The notes under the pieces: model-generated
What the model was told of the DNA's origin: nothing
The model's input: only the letters and a program-made list of their open reading frames with translations
Database searches by the model: none
Part shown: piece after piece, positions 32,588 to 42,931 of the stretch
Position numbering within the stretch: position 1 is the first letter of the stretch
Layout of the letters: every line of letters starts with the position of its first letter
NCBI GenBank assembly: GCA_030710605.1
Contig: CP092879.1
Location: forward strand, 21,956,801-22,020,800
Length of the DNA stretch: 64,000 nucleotides
Direction of reading: 5' to 3'
Source: Cordylochernes scorpioides
Lineage: Eukaryota > Arthropoda > Arachnida > Pseudoscorpiones > Chernetidae
Made by a program: the position numbers and the translations under genes

Positions 32588-33516
32588 ATGGCTGGCCAAA
32601 CTACAAATCAGCAGTCCCTGAAAGCTGCAAGAAATACTGGCCATATAGAGATGAACTCTCGACCAAACGAAGACCTAATCTTCAAAGGTAGCAGAGTCTT
32701 CATTCCCCTAAGGTGGAAAGCAAAGATACTCAAGTTAATCCACGAAGGAAACCAAGGAACAAACAGCTGCTTGAGAAGGGCCCGAGACTCAATATACTGG
32801 CATGGCATGTCCCAAGACATCATCAACACAGTAGAAGATTGTAGGACTTGCCAAGCGAATCAGAGGAACAGACAAAAGAACCAATGATCATAAAAAGAGA
32901 TACCGAGTCTTCCTTGGAGATAGTCGCAGCTGACATTTTCTCAATAAAAGGAAAACATTACCTGTTAATAACAGATAACTACTCTGGATTCATTGATTTC
33001 AAAGAAATGAAGACAATGAACTCTGCAGAAACTATTGAATCTCTTAAAAAAGGTTTAAGCGTACATGGAATTCCCAGACTCCTGGAAACTGATAATGGAC
33101 CAAACTTTACGTCCAGGGACTTTAAAGACTTTCAAAAGAAGTGGTTGTTCGGCCACCAGACATCAAGTCCTCTATATCCTAAATCAAACGGATTAGCAGA
33201 GAGAGCGGTACAGACAGCCAAGAACCTCATCAGGAAGTGTTTGGATTCAGGACAAGAAGTGGAACTAGCACTTTTGAACTTTTACAACACTCCTAGAGAT
33301 GGTCTTCCTTCACCGGCTCAGTGTCTGTTCAGTCGAAGGACCAGAACCCTCCTTCCCACTAGCACTCATCAGTTGGAACCAGAAATCCAAAAGGGACATA
33401 CACAAAACCTAAGAAATAAGCGGGAGAAGCAGAAAGCACACCACGATAAGACAGCAAAGACAACCCGAAGCTTCAAGGAAGGTGAAAAGATAATGCTGGA
33501 ACAGCATCCACCGTGA
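32588..33516 (+). pseudogene. Gypsy-1 integrase, nearly open
   Basis: Two overlapping open segments join at about 32850 by a frame change. The zinc domain has LIHEGNQGTNSCLRRA (the second His is replaced) and CRTCQANQ. The catalytic core keeps AADIFSI (Asp), LETDNGPNF (Asp) and SNGLAERAVQTAK (Glu). The frame stays open through the C-terminal region to a stop at about 33516. This is the best-preserved Gypsy-1 module. Confidence 0.85.
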
Positions 33517-33880
33517 ATGGATCCCTGCCAGAGTTACCCAAGAAGTAGCTCCAAGATCATATAAAGTGCAAACACCTACTGGTGAGTACCGCCCGCAACA
33601 GCTCCTTCATGCGACATACGAATCTGGAGAGTCCAAAGCAACAGCCGAAGGAGAATCCCGGAGATCCCCCAAGTCAACACTACCGGAAGGACCTGGCCCG
33701 AGCGGTGATAAGGAACAGGCTCAAGTTCCCGAAGAACTCAATACTTCTCAAGAGCATTCTCAGGCCAGGAACCAGGAGTGATCACCAGAACGCGGAGCAC
33801 ATGAACGGCACCCTGCCCATTACAACAAGGTCGGGGCGGATCATCAAGCCACCCAAACGATTTGAACAATGAATTTCTTC
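33517..33880 (+). pseudogene. Gypsy-1 integrase C-terminal tail
   Basis: After the stop, two frames continue with proline- and serine-rich sequence and end in TRSGRIIKPPKRFEQ-stop just before the polypurine tract. The same RSGRI(V/I)KP ending closes Gypsy-3, and it is a common terminus of this Gypsy lineage. Confidence 0.7.
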
Positions 33881-33891
33881 AAAGGGGGAGA

Positions 33892-34127
33892 TGTAACGGC
33901 AGCTGGCATGCCTATATAGTAAATTATCAGTGAGCACATATTTATCACTGAGGATACTCTGTGCAGTTGCCTTTTGGGACGTTTGTAATATATACGACAT
34001 GTAAACATATGTCTGATAATTAATATGCTATATCTGATGTTGGCCTAAAAGAAATAAAGTATTTCTTTTTAAACTTCCAAGTACTTCTTGCTGTCTAACG
34101 TCTACCACTAAATACAAGGACGTTACA
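33892..34127 (+). repeat. Gypsy-1 3' LTR
   Basis: 236 bp, about five substitutions from the 5' LTR and no length difference. Confidence 0.95.
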
Positions 34128-34409
34128 TACGTGACGACTTTTGGTTGGATGTTAGCTATTCATGCTGAACTCTGATTGGATATTGGTGCCTCCATTGTCT
34201 TTTCAGGATTACCATCCTCCAGGAAGAAGAAGGTTTTGAACTCAGTTTTATAGTTCCTGGGTAATAACCTTTACTTCCTGGATAATAAAATCCTGGTAAT
34301 GGGCTGTTCTCTCCAGTTCGCTAGGCCTAACTTTAATTAAAACTTTTTGGATCATACATTGCATATATATTGTGGTGGGGTTACATCTTGGTATATACAA
34401 ATTATGACA
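34128..34409 (-). repeat. Gypsy-2 3' LTR, second part
   Basis: It starts with the second TACGT copy and continues the LTR to ATTATGACA, matching the end of the intact copy. A purine-rich tract (minus strand TATAGGGGGCGCATC) lies just outside, where a polypurine tract is expected. Confidence 0.85.
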
Positions 34410-35925
34410 GATGCGCCCCCTATATGTGAAGAATTCAAAAGGGGTAGCCTGAAGTGAATTCTGTAAGGGGAAAAGTAATTTTGTGGGGAAAAATTAATTA
34501 TGAGTACTGGGAGGCTATATACAAGTATTGTATGCCACATAAAAGATAAAAGAGAATGGTGTTGGTGAAATAATTGTTGAGTATAAGGAAGAGAAATCAA
34601 AATAAATTTAATTATAAGAATCAAAGTGAATGCGCTTTGGTGCATTGTTGAGTGGAAAAAAAAAAGAATGCCTACATAATATTCAGCTCGAGATGGGGAA
34701 ACAAAATCGAGGGAATTTTTCTGTTAGGGCTTTTGAGAAATCAAAAATAAAAATAAAAATATATAAAATTAAAAGAAAAACCAGTGAGTTTTCATTAAAA
34801 ATTTTGTCGAGTGGGAAAAAAATAAATAAAAAAAGATTGTTATATAAATGGTAAATATTTGATTAAGAATTTTGAATTCAAAATAAAAAGTAAATGAATG
34901 GGATAAGGGAAAAAAATGTATGTCTTAGTGATAAAAGTTACATGCCAATATATCTAGGTCACGCGGCGCATCCTGCCCTTTTTAATTTGCCTCATAGATT
35001 TTTTTGTCCCTGTGCGACTTGTGGGTGAAAACATGATCCTTCCCAAAAGTGCGTTTACATTGTGTGTACAGGAGACACGGGAATCTCGTTAACCTTAAGT
35101 TTGTATTTGTATTTGTTGTAATGTGTTTGGGGTTGTATTGTCTTTCAAGATCTCAAGGCCGAGTGTATTATGTTAATTTGTCCCGAGCCTTAATGCGTTC
35201 TAGGGATTTTTTTGCGGTTCCCTTGGGCACCAAAGATATGCTCGCCCGATATCCACTTCGTTATCGGGAGGTCGTGACCGAATCGGATCTTTGAATACAG
35301 GGTTCGAGGAGAGTCCTCAACCCTTCTGAAGGGGTTGTCTCTTCCTTTCAGGAGAAACGTAAGCTCGAAAGCTTTGCTACCTATTTTTTCTTATCCTATC
35401 CTTTAAGTGGCAATGTGCGTGTTTTTGTTCGTATTTGACCTTGAGATCTGAATTTTGCGTATTGGTCGTGAAGGTTGTATGCTTGTTTTATGTGGGGTGA
35501 CATATAATATTGTTTGGAAATGTTGGTAAAAGAATCGATTTTGGTTGTAATTCATTCGGAATGCGTTTTTAAAAATTAAATTTGTTTATGAATATAATAT
35601 TAATATAATGATTTTAATATAATATATATATATATTAAATGTGTTTATGTAAGAATCGGGATGTGAACTCGTTTTGAAGTGGATCCAACGTTGAGCGAAA
35701 ACGCAATTTGGTGACCGTTAAAAATGGCGGACGTCTTTGTGTATCGCGGGCTAAGAGGACACGGTGACCTCCATTTTATTGCCAGAAACGCGAGGCCAGG
35801 CGGGGGGAATTTCTAAATCTATCCTTCCTCCCCTTCTGTAATTGATCCGGATGGACTCAACGCCCGCTGGACACTTCTTAATTAGGTTGGTTGGGGCATC
35901 CTGAATGTTCGTTGGAAGTTCTCTT
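34410..35925 (-). other. Gypsy-2 3' untranslated interior
   Basis: About 1.5 kb lie between the 3' LTR and the last minus-strand frame. I see no domain on the minus strand. A plus-strand frame at 35049-35294 is open but antisense to the element and unrecognised. 34690-34860 is extremely A-rich. The region could hold remnants of a third gene or unrelated insertions. Confidence 0.35.
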
Positions 35926-36678
35926 CTATTGTTTCCATATAAGGGTCAGAAATGCAAAAATTGCACTGCCTATATGGAAGATGGCTTTTAGGATATCCAA
36001 TATAAGTGCGACAAATGTATAGACGGCACTTCCTATATGGAAGATGGCTTCCTGTAATTGGTACAGTCTTTGGGGCTGTTGGGTATATAGTCCAAGGTAG
36101 GTTATTATTATAAATGGAGCGAGTTTATAGGGCATAATCAGAAGACAGATAAAAAATATTAAGTGAAATATGGGAAACCTGCACATTTTTTCCCATGTCT
36201 TCTCCATGAGTTGACGGCTTTGTGTATCGGGTTGTAATTCGATTGGTTGTGGAGGACTTGGAATTGGATGTATTTGTGGATGGGCGATGTCGCGTTTTTT
36301 GTTATTATGGGTGAGTGGTATAAATCGGGTTTTGGTGACAATGGTGGGATTTAAATGAATGAAAGGTTCGCTGTTCGTCGGTTTGATTGTCAATGGTTCT
36401 GTTGAAAAAATGTCGGGTGTAGGGGTTTTAAGTGGAAACGTGTAATCGTTCCTCTGTCGTAGGTGGTGTATTTTTGTTATTGTTGGTGTTGTGTGTGGGG
36501 TATTTTTTGTGTACGGGTTTAGTTTGTTTATGTGGACTGTATCGATGTCTCTTTGGGGAGGTTGGTTGGATCCATCGATACATTTTGTCAATTGGCAGGT
36601 TGGGCAGGTTTTTACCTTTTGTGCAATGTCTTGTGTCATGTTCCGCCAATAATATTGAGCGGAGATGAGTCTCGTCAT
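35926..36678 (-). pseudogene. Gypsy-2 integrase zinc domain joined to a hydrophobic tail
   Basis: The 250-codon frame starts inside the integrase zinc-binding region (MTRLISAQYYWRNMTQDIAQ, then TCPTCQLTK). In an ordinary Gypsy the DDE core would follow. Instead about 100 Pro/Thr/His-rich residues follow, then a strongly hydrophobic C-terminus (HLIFFICLLIMPYKLAPFII and two similar segments, EAIFHIGSAVYTFVALI and KAIFHIGSAIFAFLTLI). No D...D...E catalytic residues are visible. The tail could be the membrane part of a former third gene, or new sequence made by deletion. I do not assign a function. Confidence 0.55.
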
Positions 36679-36976
36679 CTTTGAGATGTTTGGATGGTTG
36701 TATTGTGTGTGTACTGATTGAAGTAGTTTGTTGGTGAGTGTTTTTGGGATGATTATTTTGGTTACACCTTTGCGGGAAATGGTATGAAGTCCATTGTGAT
36801 CAATGGTAAAGTTAGAATTTCCAGATGGGGAAGGCTAATGGCTTTTAATGAGGAGGGCGTCTAAGTAGCCACAGAATAGGTTACGAGTTATGATGCCTGT
36901 TTTATATTGTTGTACTCCATTTATGTAACGAACCTCATATTCGTATCTCGATAGCCGTAATCTCCATCGAAATAAT

Positions 36977-38260
36977 CTACCTGACGGGTTTTTGATCGTT
37001 TTTCAGCCACTGCAATGCGTGATAGACAGAAAATATGGTAAATTTTCTGTCCATCAAACAGACGCGGAATTTATCCACACTCTCAACGATTGCTAGGCAT
37101 TCTAATTCAGAGCTGGAGTAGTTCCGTTCGTGTGAACGCAGGGAGCGGCTGAAGTATTGGACTGGGTAGATCTTCCCCATCAGGGTGGACCTGTTTGAGA
37201 ACGCCTGCGATGCTGAGTGTTGAGGCGTGACAGGACACCTGGCATGGCAGACCTTCTGGTAAAGGTGTAAAGTGGGGTGTGTTGTTAGGTTTTCTTTCAG
37301 GCTAGTGAACGCTTTCTGGCATTTGTCATCCCAGACCCACGTGACATCCTTTTTGAGAAGGTTGTTAAGTGGCGTCCGCAAGCGGGCGTAGTCCGGGATG
37401 AACTTCTTATAAGCCTTCACAGCGCTTAAGAAAGATCGCAATGTTTTGCGATTGTGTGGTTGTTGGATGGCGTGAATTGTTTCTATGTTTCGTGTAGATG
37501 GTGTGGTTGTACTGGCAGTGGTTGTGCATGTGTTTGAGTGGTGTTTCTGTCGCCTTTTGGTGCGAGTGTCGCGCTTGTTGCGATGTTTGCGCGTGTGACT
37601 GTTGTGTGATGACGTGTGGTCACGTGTGTGCTTTGTGTGTGAGCTGTCCTGTTGGATGGACACTGTCTGGGCATTGTTGTTGTGAGTTGGGGCCGTTGTG
37701 GTCTTGTGCATTGAGGACTTATAATAAAGGCAATTGGTCTTAGTGAAAAAATTGTGTTGTGCGTGCGCGTGACTAGATTGGCATTTTGGCAATTGGTTTT
37801 TGACCAATGGATGCGCGCATTGGGTGCCATGTGCGGAAGGCTTGTGTGCGTTGTGAGCCCTTTGTGACACCGCTTGGCATTCCCAATAGGCGCATTCATT
37901 GGGTAGATGAGCAAAGTGGTAGTTGGTTGAGGACAATGGAGCGGCAAGTTGGAACATAGTGCCTTGGTTAAAGTCTATTGTTATTTTAAATTTTAGGAGG
38001 GTATCTATTCCGAGAATTCCAAATGGTAGAGGTGCTTCCACCACATGGAAATTCTCTTTTTTGGTTATTTTACCTATTCTCAGGGGGAGGGTTATTTGAC
38101 CTATGGTCGGTACCAAACCGTTTATGGCCTGCAGGTCTATGGATTGTTTTTTAAAATTTAGTCGAGGGAGGTTAATTTTTATTTTTTTATAGAGGTTATA
38201 GGGCACTGTGTTCAAGCTTGCGCCTGTGTCAATGAGAAAAGGGGGTGAAAGTTCAGGCGT
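36977..38260 (-). pseudogene. Gypsy-2 protease fused to RNase H region, RT core absent
   Basis: An open frame of more than 412 codons starts upstream of the first Met with FLIDTGASLNTVPY, an intact aspartic protease site. It continues to ILGIDTLLKFKITIDF, the protease's C-terminal part. About 140 residues rich in His, Thr, Gln and Ser follow, with no RT fingers or YxDD. The frame then re-enters standard Gypsy pol at TLRSFLSAVKAYKKFIPDYA and WVWDDKCQKAFTSLKENL, and continues with an RNase H-like YFSRSLRSHERNYSSSELEC segment. The frame is open across both junctions. It ends near 36977 with a stop before the deleted integrase portion. Confidence 0.72.
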
Positions 38261-39626
38261 GATGGACAGTTTGATCGTCAGCTGGCTGACGAAAAGTGGG
38301 TGGTGCCTTCCTACCTGGTTGGCGAAAGGCTGGGGCGTCTTGTCCGTCTGGGCCTGGTGCGGGGTGTTGTGGGTGTGGGGCTGTTTGCACTTCCCGCGCG
38401 CTCGCGTGTTGAGCTGGTTTGTATGGTGCAGTCCACACTCTTGTTCTTCATGGTAAACGTTTTGCGGATTTCGACAAATTAGAAAGAAGGAATCATATAT
38501 CGCCGCAACTCTTTTTTATTATTAACGCGATTAAAAGCTTTCGGGCAAGCCCTTCTTCAGCTAATTATAATGTACAAACAAGGAGAGATTATATATCGTA
38601 TTTAAAATAAAATAAAAGAAAAGAAAATTACCACGCCCCTATCGCCCTCGTTTCAATAGCACCGCGTGGCCACGTCATGTCTGATCTTAACTTCAAATAT
38701 AATATGGTACAAAAATATTTCAAAAGAAATTTACGTAATTGAATAAATATAAAGAATCAATTATAAACAGTTCAAAGGATTTAGTGGAGACTTTTGAAGA
38801 TTTTTAGGATAGAAGGGGAACGTACTATGATGGCAACTGTATACTTTTGTTTAATGGTTTAGGGTGCTTCATGGTTTCTATTGCTTCAAGAATGAGTCTT
38901 TGGGTTTTAGTTTTGGCATTTGTATGGAGGATTCTGGTATTATTGAAGTCTGGAGTGTGTCCGGTTTCTCTGACGTGGTCAACTATTAACTATTTATAAT
39001 TGATTCTTTATATTTATATTGATTCTTTATATTCTTTATATTGATTCTTTATATTGATTCTTTATATTCTTTATATTTATTACGTAAATTTCTTTTGAGA
39101 TATTTTTGTACCATATTATATTTGAAGTTAGGATCAGACATGACGTGGCCACGCGGTGCTATTGAAACGAGGGCGATAGGGGCGTGTTAATTTTCTTTTC
39201 TTTTATTTTATTTTAAATACGATATATAATCTCTCCTTGTTTGTACATTATAATTAGCTGAAGAAGGGCTTGCCCGAAAGCTTTTAATCGCGTTAATAAT
39301 AAAAAAGAGTTGCGGCGATATATGATTCCTTCTTTCTAACTCTTGTTCTTCTTTGGGCGCTGGTGTATGGGTCCGGAAAGGTGGGTGGTGGCTCCTCGTG
39401 GTGGCGCGTCAGGTAGTTGCGGGCGCCGTCCATCTTCCGGTCGTAGGCCTGGAAGTATTGGCGGGCGGCGTACGTCCCATCGGAGGGGAGCAGGTCCGTC
39501 TCCGCGCGCTGGGTCGACCTTACTTGCGTGAGGGCGGTGGTCAACTGAATTATTTTTTCCGCTAGGGTGCGGCGTGCGATTTCCTTTCTCTCCCTTGTCA
39601 CGCTGCCGCTCTGTTTCGTTTTCCAT
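38253..39626 (-). pseudogene. Gypsy-2 gag-like frame, split by a Penelope fragment
   Basis: It begins near 39626 with ATGGAAAACGAAACAGAG and reads through TLAEKIIQLTTALTQVRSTQ and YFQAYDRKMDGARNYLTRHH. At 39339 it is cut by the PLE-2 insertion and resumes at about 38449. The resumed part in one frame contains C...H...A...C...P spacing (from GLHHTNQLNTRARGKCKQ), resembling the C-terminal CxxxH motif of some arthropod Gypsy gags. It overlaps the start of the protease frame, as in -1/+1 frameshifted gag-pol junctions. No CCHC knuckle is seen. Confidence 0.55.
38450..39339 (-). mobile_element. PLE-2: palindromic Penelope-like fragment with 12-13 bp TSD
   Basis: CTCTTGTTCTTC flanks the insertion at 38438-38449 and 39340-39351, and removing one copy rejoins the Gypsy-2 gag. 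The ends are long inverted repeats: 38477-38760 is the reverse complement of about 39052-39339. A 27-bp tail (38450-38476) lies only on the left. The middle (38770-39000) encodes on the minus strand the C-terminus of a Penelope GIY-YIG protein (HVRETGHTPDFNNTRILH, then QRLILEAIETMKHPKPLNKS). Such inverted end copies and one-sided tails are known from Penelope elements. Confidence 0.85.
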
Positions 39627-39646
39627 TATAAATCCTGTCGACTCAC

Positions 39647-40326
39647 TATAATATTATTTGATTTGGATTGGTTGTTTGGATTGGGACCCTTTTTTGTTTG
39701 TTGATTGTTGTAAGACCCTGTTAACTTACTGTAGGGTTGGTGACTTGTGGTGGTTGATGGCGCAGTCGTTTGGTCGAGATGGTAGGTTTTTCACAGGGGA
39801 AATAACGAGAGGGAACACAGAATGGGATTAAAAATAGGACCCCGCGATTAAGGGAGAGAAGGTTTTGAGAGACTAATGGGGCACTTGACTTTCACATGCT
39901 CGGAAAAAAAGAAGATATTTTACCTTTGTGAGAAGGGGCTTAAGCACGTCTTGCTCCTTGTGGTGGCGAGCTCCCAAATGACTAACTTGAGTCCGAGATT
40001 TTCCTCGTTAACTCTCTATTGCTCTCATTGGTTGAAATCGTTTACGTGGCGACTTTTGGTTGGATGTTAGCTATTCATGCTGAAACTCTGATTGGATATT
40101 GGTGCCTCCATTGTCTTTTTCAGGATTACCATCCTCCAGGAAGAAGAAGGTCTTTGAACTCAGTTTTATAGTTCCTGGGTAATAACCTTTACTTCCTGGA
40201 TAATGAAATCCTGGTAATGGCTGTTCTCTCCAGTTCGCTAGGCCTAACTTTTATTAAAACTTTTTGGATCATACATTGCATATATATTGTGGTGCGGTTA
40301 CATCTTGGTATATACAAATTATGACA
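39647..40326 (-). repeat. Gypsy-2 5' LTR (intact copy)
   Basis: About 680 bp that match the split left LTR base for base over most of its length, with small indels in A, T and G runs. The uninterrupted 'gtttacgtggcgac' here marks the site where Gypsy-1 entered the other LTR. Confidence 0.85.
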
Positions 40327-40499
40327 TATATTAATATATTGATTTGAAATAAAATAACTTAATTATAAACTAGATTTTAAAGCAAGAAAAGGGAAGTATT
40401 TCAAAAGAGAAAGAGGAAACATTTGTTTGTTAAAATTCAAGTAAAATTGAACTTTTCAAAAAACCTGACGTGATAGATAATTTTCTTTCATTATTTCTT

Positions 40500-40808
40500 T
40501 AATCATCACCAAATAATACACAACGGTTCAGCTATCAATTCCCTTTTATTTTTCATCGCAGACCCCTGTGTTACAAGAAATTAACATTACTGTACTATCA
40601 TCATCATCATGTTCTAACCTAAAATTCACCAATCGGTTTATTTTATTGTTTAAATCGCATTTTCTGGGCTCCAAACTATGATACGTGCTCCTTCCAGATA
40701 TAGTTATATATCCTGTGGACATTTCATGCAGATTGGTCACATATTGTAGGAATGTATAAGAAACAAACACACACAAACAGACCCATATTTCTATTTTATT
40801 TATATAGA
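40500..40808 (-). mobile_element. Helitron 5'-end fragment of another family
   Basis: The minus strand starts at 40808 with TC-TATATAAATAAAATAG and GTCTGTTTGTGTGTGTTTG. It continues with a 'gaccaatctgcatgaaatg' and 'ggaaggagcacgtatcat' block, the usual layout of arthropod Helitron 5' regions. No hairpin-CTAG end is found to the left, so the 3' part is missing. Confidence 0.55.
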
Positions 40809-41208
40809 TCTCTCTCAATTTTACCAAAAATCCTGACTCGATGGGGGAAACGGAGGTCATTTTTGAAATCAACTCACCAAATAACATGCAATTTAGTTGA
40901 AATATCTCTTGAATTTTTTTTCATCGCAAGCTTGTTTTATTCGCTAAAGTCGCGTTATTACCAATTTATTAACTAACATTGTCTTACTTAAATTTATCTA
41001 TAAATATACATTATCTAAATCTGCATATATATATTTTTAAATCCTTAATTCTATTTATTCTCTTTTTCTTTTTTTCATCATATTTTAACTCCAAACTTGA
41101 GTTTTTCTTAAATTTTGTCTTTATCGAAATGCTCTTCATCTTATATTCAAATTTCTATTTGTTACCTCTTTATGGCATTACCTTATTCTAATAATCATTT
41201 TCGTTATT
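40809..41208. other. AT-rich spacer, nothing recognised
   Basis: Only short AT-rich frames occur. I see no repeat partner in the window. Confidence 0.4.
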
Positions 41209-41691
41209 CAGTTGAACTTGGTTAATTCGAAGCCAAAGGGGACCAAAAAAAATCGAATTAAAAAGGTTTTAAATATAGGGAACCAAATTCTAGGGATCAA
41301 GATAGATATTCTCCGCCTTTGCCGGTCCCAAGCCTGGATGAAAAAGGAGGAGGGGGAGCAGTAACAAGCTCGCTAAAAAACCTAGGCTCGGCTGGCCCGG
41401 CTGATAGTACCCTGTAAGGGCTCCTAATCCTAATCCGTTTGTACTCCATGTTAGGAGCGGCTGCACATAGCGTCTGTTCCTCATGTCAGAGGCGGCCATT
41501 TCTTTTGGAGCTAAGTCGGCCTGCCACTGAGTAGTGCTCCCAGTCTTAATGACAAAGGCAGACCCAGTCATGATGGTTGTCAAACAAGCTTGATACCCTA
41601 ATATGATTGAGTGGAGATAAGAAAGAAGAAGATAGATATTCGAAATAAAGATTTTCGAATTAAAGGCGTTTGAATTATCCAAGTTCTACTG
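41209..41691. mobile_element. Pogo/Tigger-type MITE, interrupted
   Basis: The left end CAGTTGAACTTGGTTAATTC is mirrored at the right by the complement of CAGTAGAACTTGGATAATTC. These resemble the CAGTAGAACCTC..TAAT termini of pogo/Tigger elements. TA follows the right end as expected; the left flank reads TT, so one TA may have mutated. The interior is short ('ttcgaattaaaggcg' type) and carries a 317-bp insertion. No transposase remains. Confidence 0.7.
41312..41628 (+). mobile_element. 317-bp retroposed insert inside the MITE
   Basis: AAGATAGATATTC occurs at 41299-41311 and 41629-41641, a 13-bp target duplication. The insert starts TCCGCCTTTGCCGGTCCCAA, continues GC-rich, and ends in a GATAAGAAAGAAG-type purine tail. 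The GCCGGTCCCAAGCCTGGAT block resembles the 5' leader of arthropod RTE/CR1-like LINEs, so it is probably a short LINE-derived or SINE-like copy. Confidence 0.6.
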
Positions 41692-42640
41692 TAGTATCAA
41701 TCGATCATTCTTTAAAAAAAAAATTATAAGCATAATATTTTTTTTACTTTTATAACTAATCATCAACACATTACTTTCAACAAAGTGTTCAACACCCTCA
41801 AACATCTTTAATTTGCCCCACATATGGTAACACTTTCAGCCCGCAATTCACAAACTAATCTAATCTCGAGTCACACGAGCTCCACATCGAGACATATCAA
41901 TTGTTTCCACTAAACACTCTACGAAAATTATCGCCACTATACGCGCCACATTCATCAACATTCGCAAATTCTCGTTGTATTCTCGTACAACTACCATTTA
42001 TGACTCTGTAAGATTATTCATGTTGAAACAGGTTGTATTTTGCTCCAAACAACGACTTCATGTCTTATAATTTTTTTTCTCACATGTCACAACGCAACTC
42101 AACAAAAATTTTCCCCTCTTTTTCCAGGCCACATACGTCTCTTTTTCCTGTGACACATATTTTTCAACTCGAAAGCGTGACCACATCGAAAGTAATCTTC
42201 TACAGCATATCTAACCTAAAATCATTGTGAACAGAGTCAAAATCAACGTAGAAAGAAATTGACCTACGATAATCGACAAAACTACATTTCTCATGCTTTA
42301 ACAAATAGAACACCACATCTAGTAGATCACCGAAAGTTCTTCTAACTATACTTATCTTCATGTAACCATATTAGGCCAAACATATCCACTGCGGATTTAA
42401 ATCGTGTAATTCCTCTTAAAACTTCCCAGCCGTTCCTACATTTAAATCCCGATATTTAACATTGTTCGTTTTTACAGCACCTAAAGCAATAACTAGAAAA
42501 TACACCCCATAACAAAAATTCGGCGCTCCGAGAGATATTTGACAGATTAGGACAAATATTGGTGTATGTGAAGAACATGTATAGGGGAAAATTGAATAAA
42601 ATTTCAGAACAATTAATTGTTTTATTCCAGAGTTTTAACA
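41692..42640. other. AT-rich region without a supported gene
   Basis: Short frames at 42033-42230 (+) and 42456-42644 (-) show no domain. I see no tandem repeat or terminal inverted repeat. Confidence 0.45.
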
Positions 42641-42925
42641 TCACAAATTGAGAAAGTCAATATGTCGTTGGACCACACTGGCCTGGATGCAGGCTGCCAC
42701 CCGGCCTGTCATGGACTGATAAATATTCAGGATGGTGTGCTGCGGGATTTCTTGCCAAATTGTCTACAACTGTCGTGCTAAATAGTCAACATTCTGGGAT
42801 TGTTACAATCGCCTTCCCATCACGCCCTGGATGTTTCTATGGGCGAGAGATCAGGGGACCTTTCTGGCCACGGAAGAGTTTGTCAAGATTGAAGACAATT
42901 CGAGTCGTGTATGGCCCGGGATTAT
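42641..42925 (-). pseudogene. Tc1-like transposase C-terminus
   Basis: On the minus strand, over two or three frames, the sequence reads SQNVDYLARQL, then IWQEIPQHTILNIYQSMTGR and VAACIQASVVQRHIDFLNL-stop (about 42800 to 42655). It matches the end of Tc1-type transposases, where W..IPQ..I..L..SM..R..A.I...GG.T.Y is usual. Upstream a QGTFLATEEF-like piece is only weakly readable. The DDE core and inverted repeats are absent, and the right edge runs into the 58-bp satellite. Confidence 0.65.
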
Positions 42926-42931
42926 ACGCAA

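Larger units (their letters stand above)
29496..34127 (+). mobile_element. Gypsy-1: Ty3/Gypsy element, complete ends, 4632 bp
   Basis: Two 236-bp LTRs (TGTAACGGCAGC...GACGTTACA) flank a gag-pol interior, and TACGT is duplicated on both sides. By eye the LTRs differ at about five of 236 positions, so the copy is young but not new. PBS (TGGTGGCAGCGG) and polypurine tract (AAAGGGGGAGA) abut the LTRs. Gag, protease, RT, RNase H and integrase are all represented, with frameshifts in gag and pol. It is nested inside the LTR of Gypsy-2. Confidence 0.95.
29096..40326 (-). mobile_element. Gypsy-2: Ty3/Gypsy-type element with two nested insertions
   Basis: LTR copies of about 680 bp lie at 39647-40326 (5', intact) and 29096-29495 plus 34133-34409 (3', split by Gypsy-1). 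The minus-strand interior carries a gag-like frame, a DTGA protease, an RNase H region, an integrase zinc finger and a hydrophobic tail. The RT core and integrase core are missing. LTR starts are TGTCATAATTTG; the other end (AATATTATA) does not finish in CA and the boundary is ambiguous in TA-rich flanks. Removing the nested copies leaves about 5.7 kb. Confidence 0.82.

Noticed and set aside
35049-35294. 81-codon plus-strand frame with a hydrophobic N-terminus
   Set aside because: It is antisense to Gypsy-2, has no recognised domain and no second copy here. Kept only as part of the untranslated interior.
37498-37743. Cys-rich plus-strand frame that looks like a small secreted Cys protein
   Set aside because: It is the reverse complement of the His/Thr-rich filler in Gypsy-2 (GTG/TGT-rich DNA) and has no regular Cys spacing.
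40546-40887. 113-codon minus-strand frame ending LISCNTGVCDEK
   Set aside because: It overlaps a Helitron 5' region and crosses its boundary at 40808, so it is not a gene.
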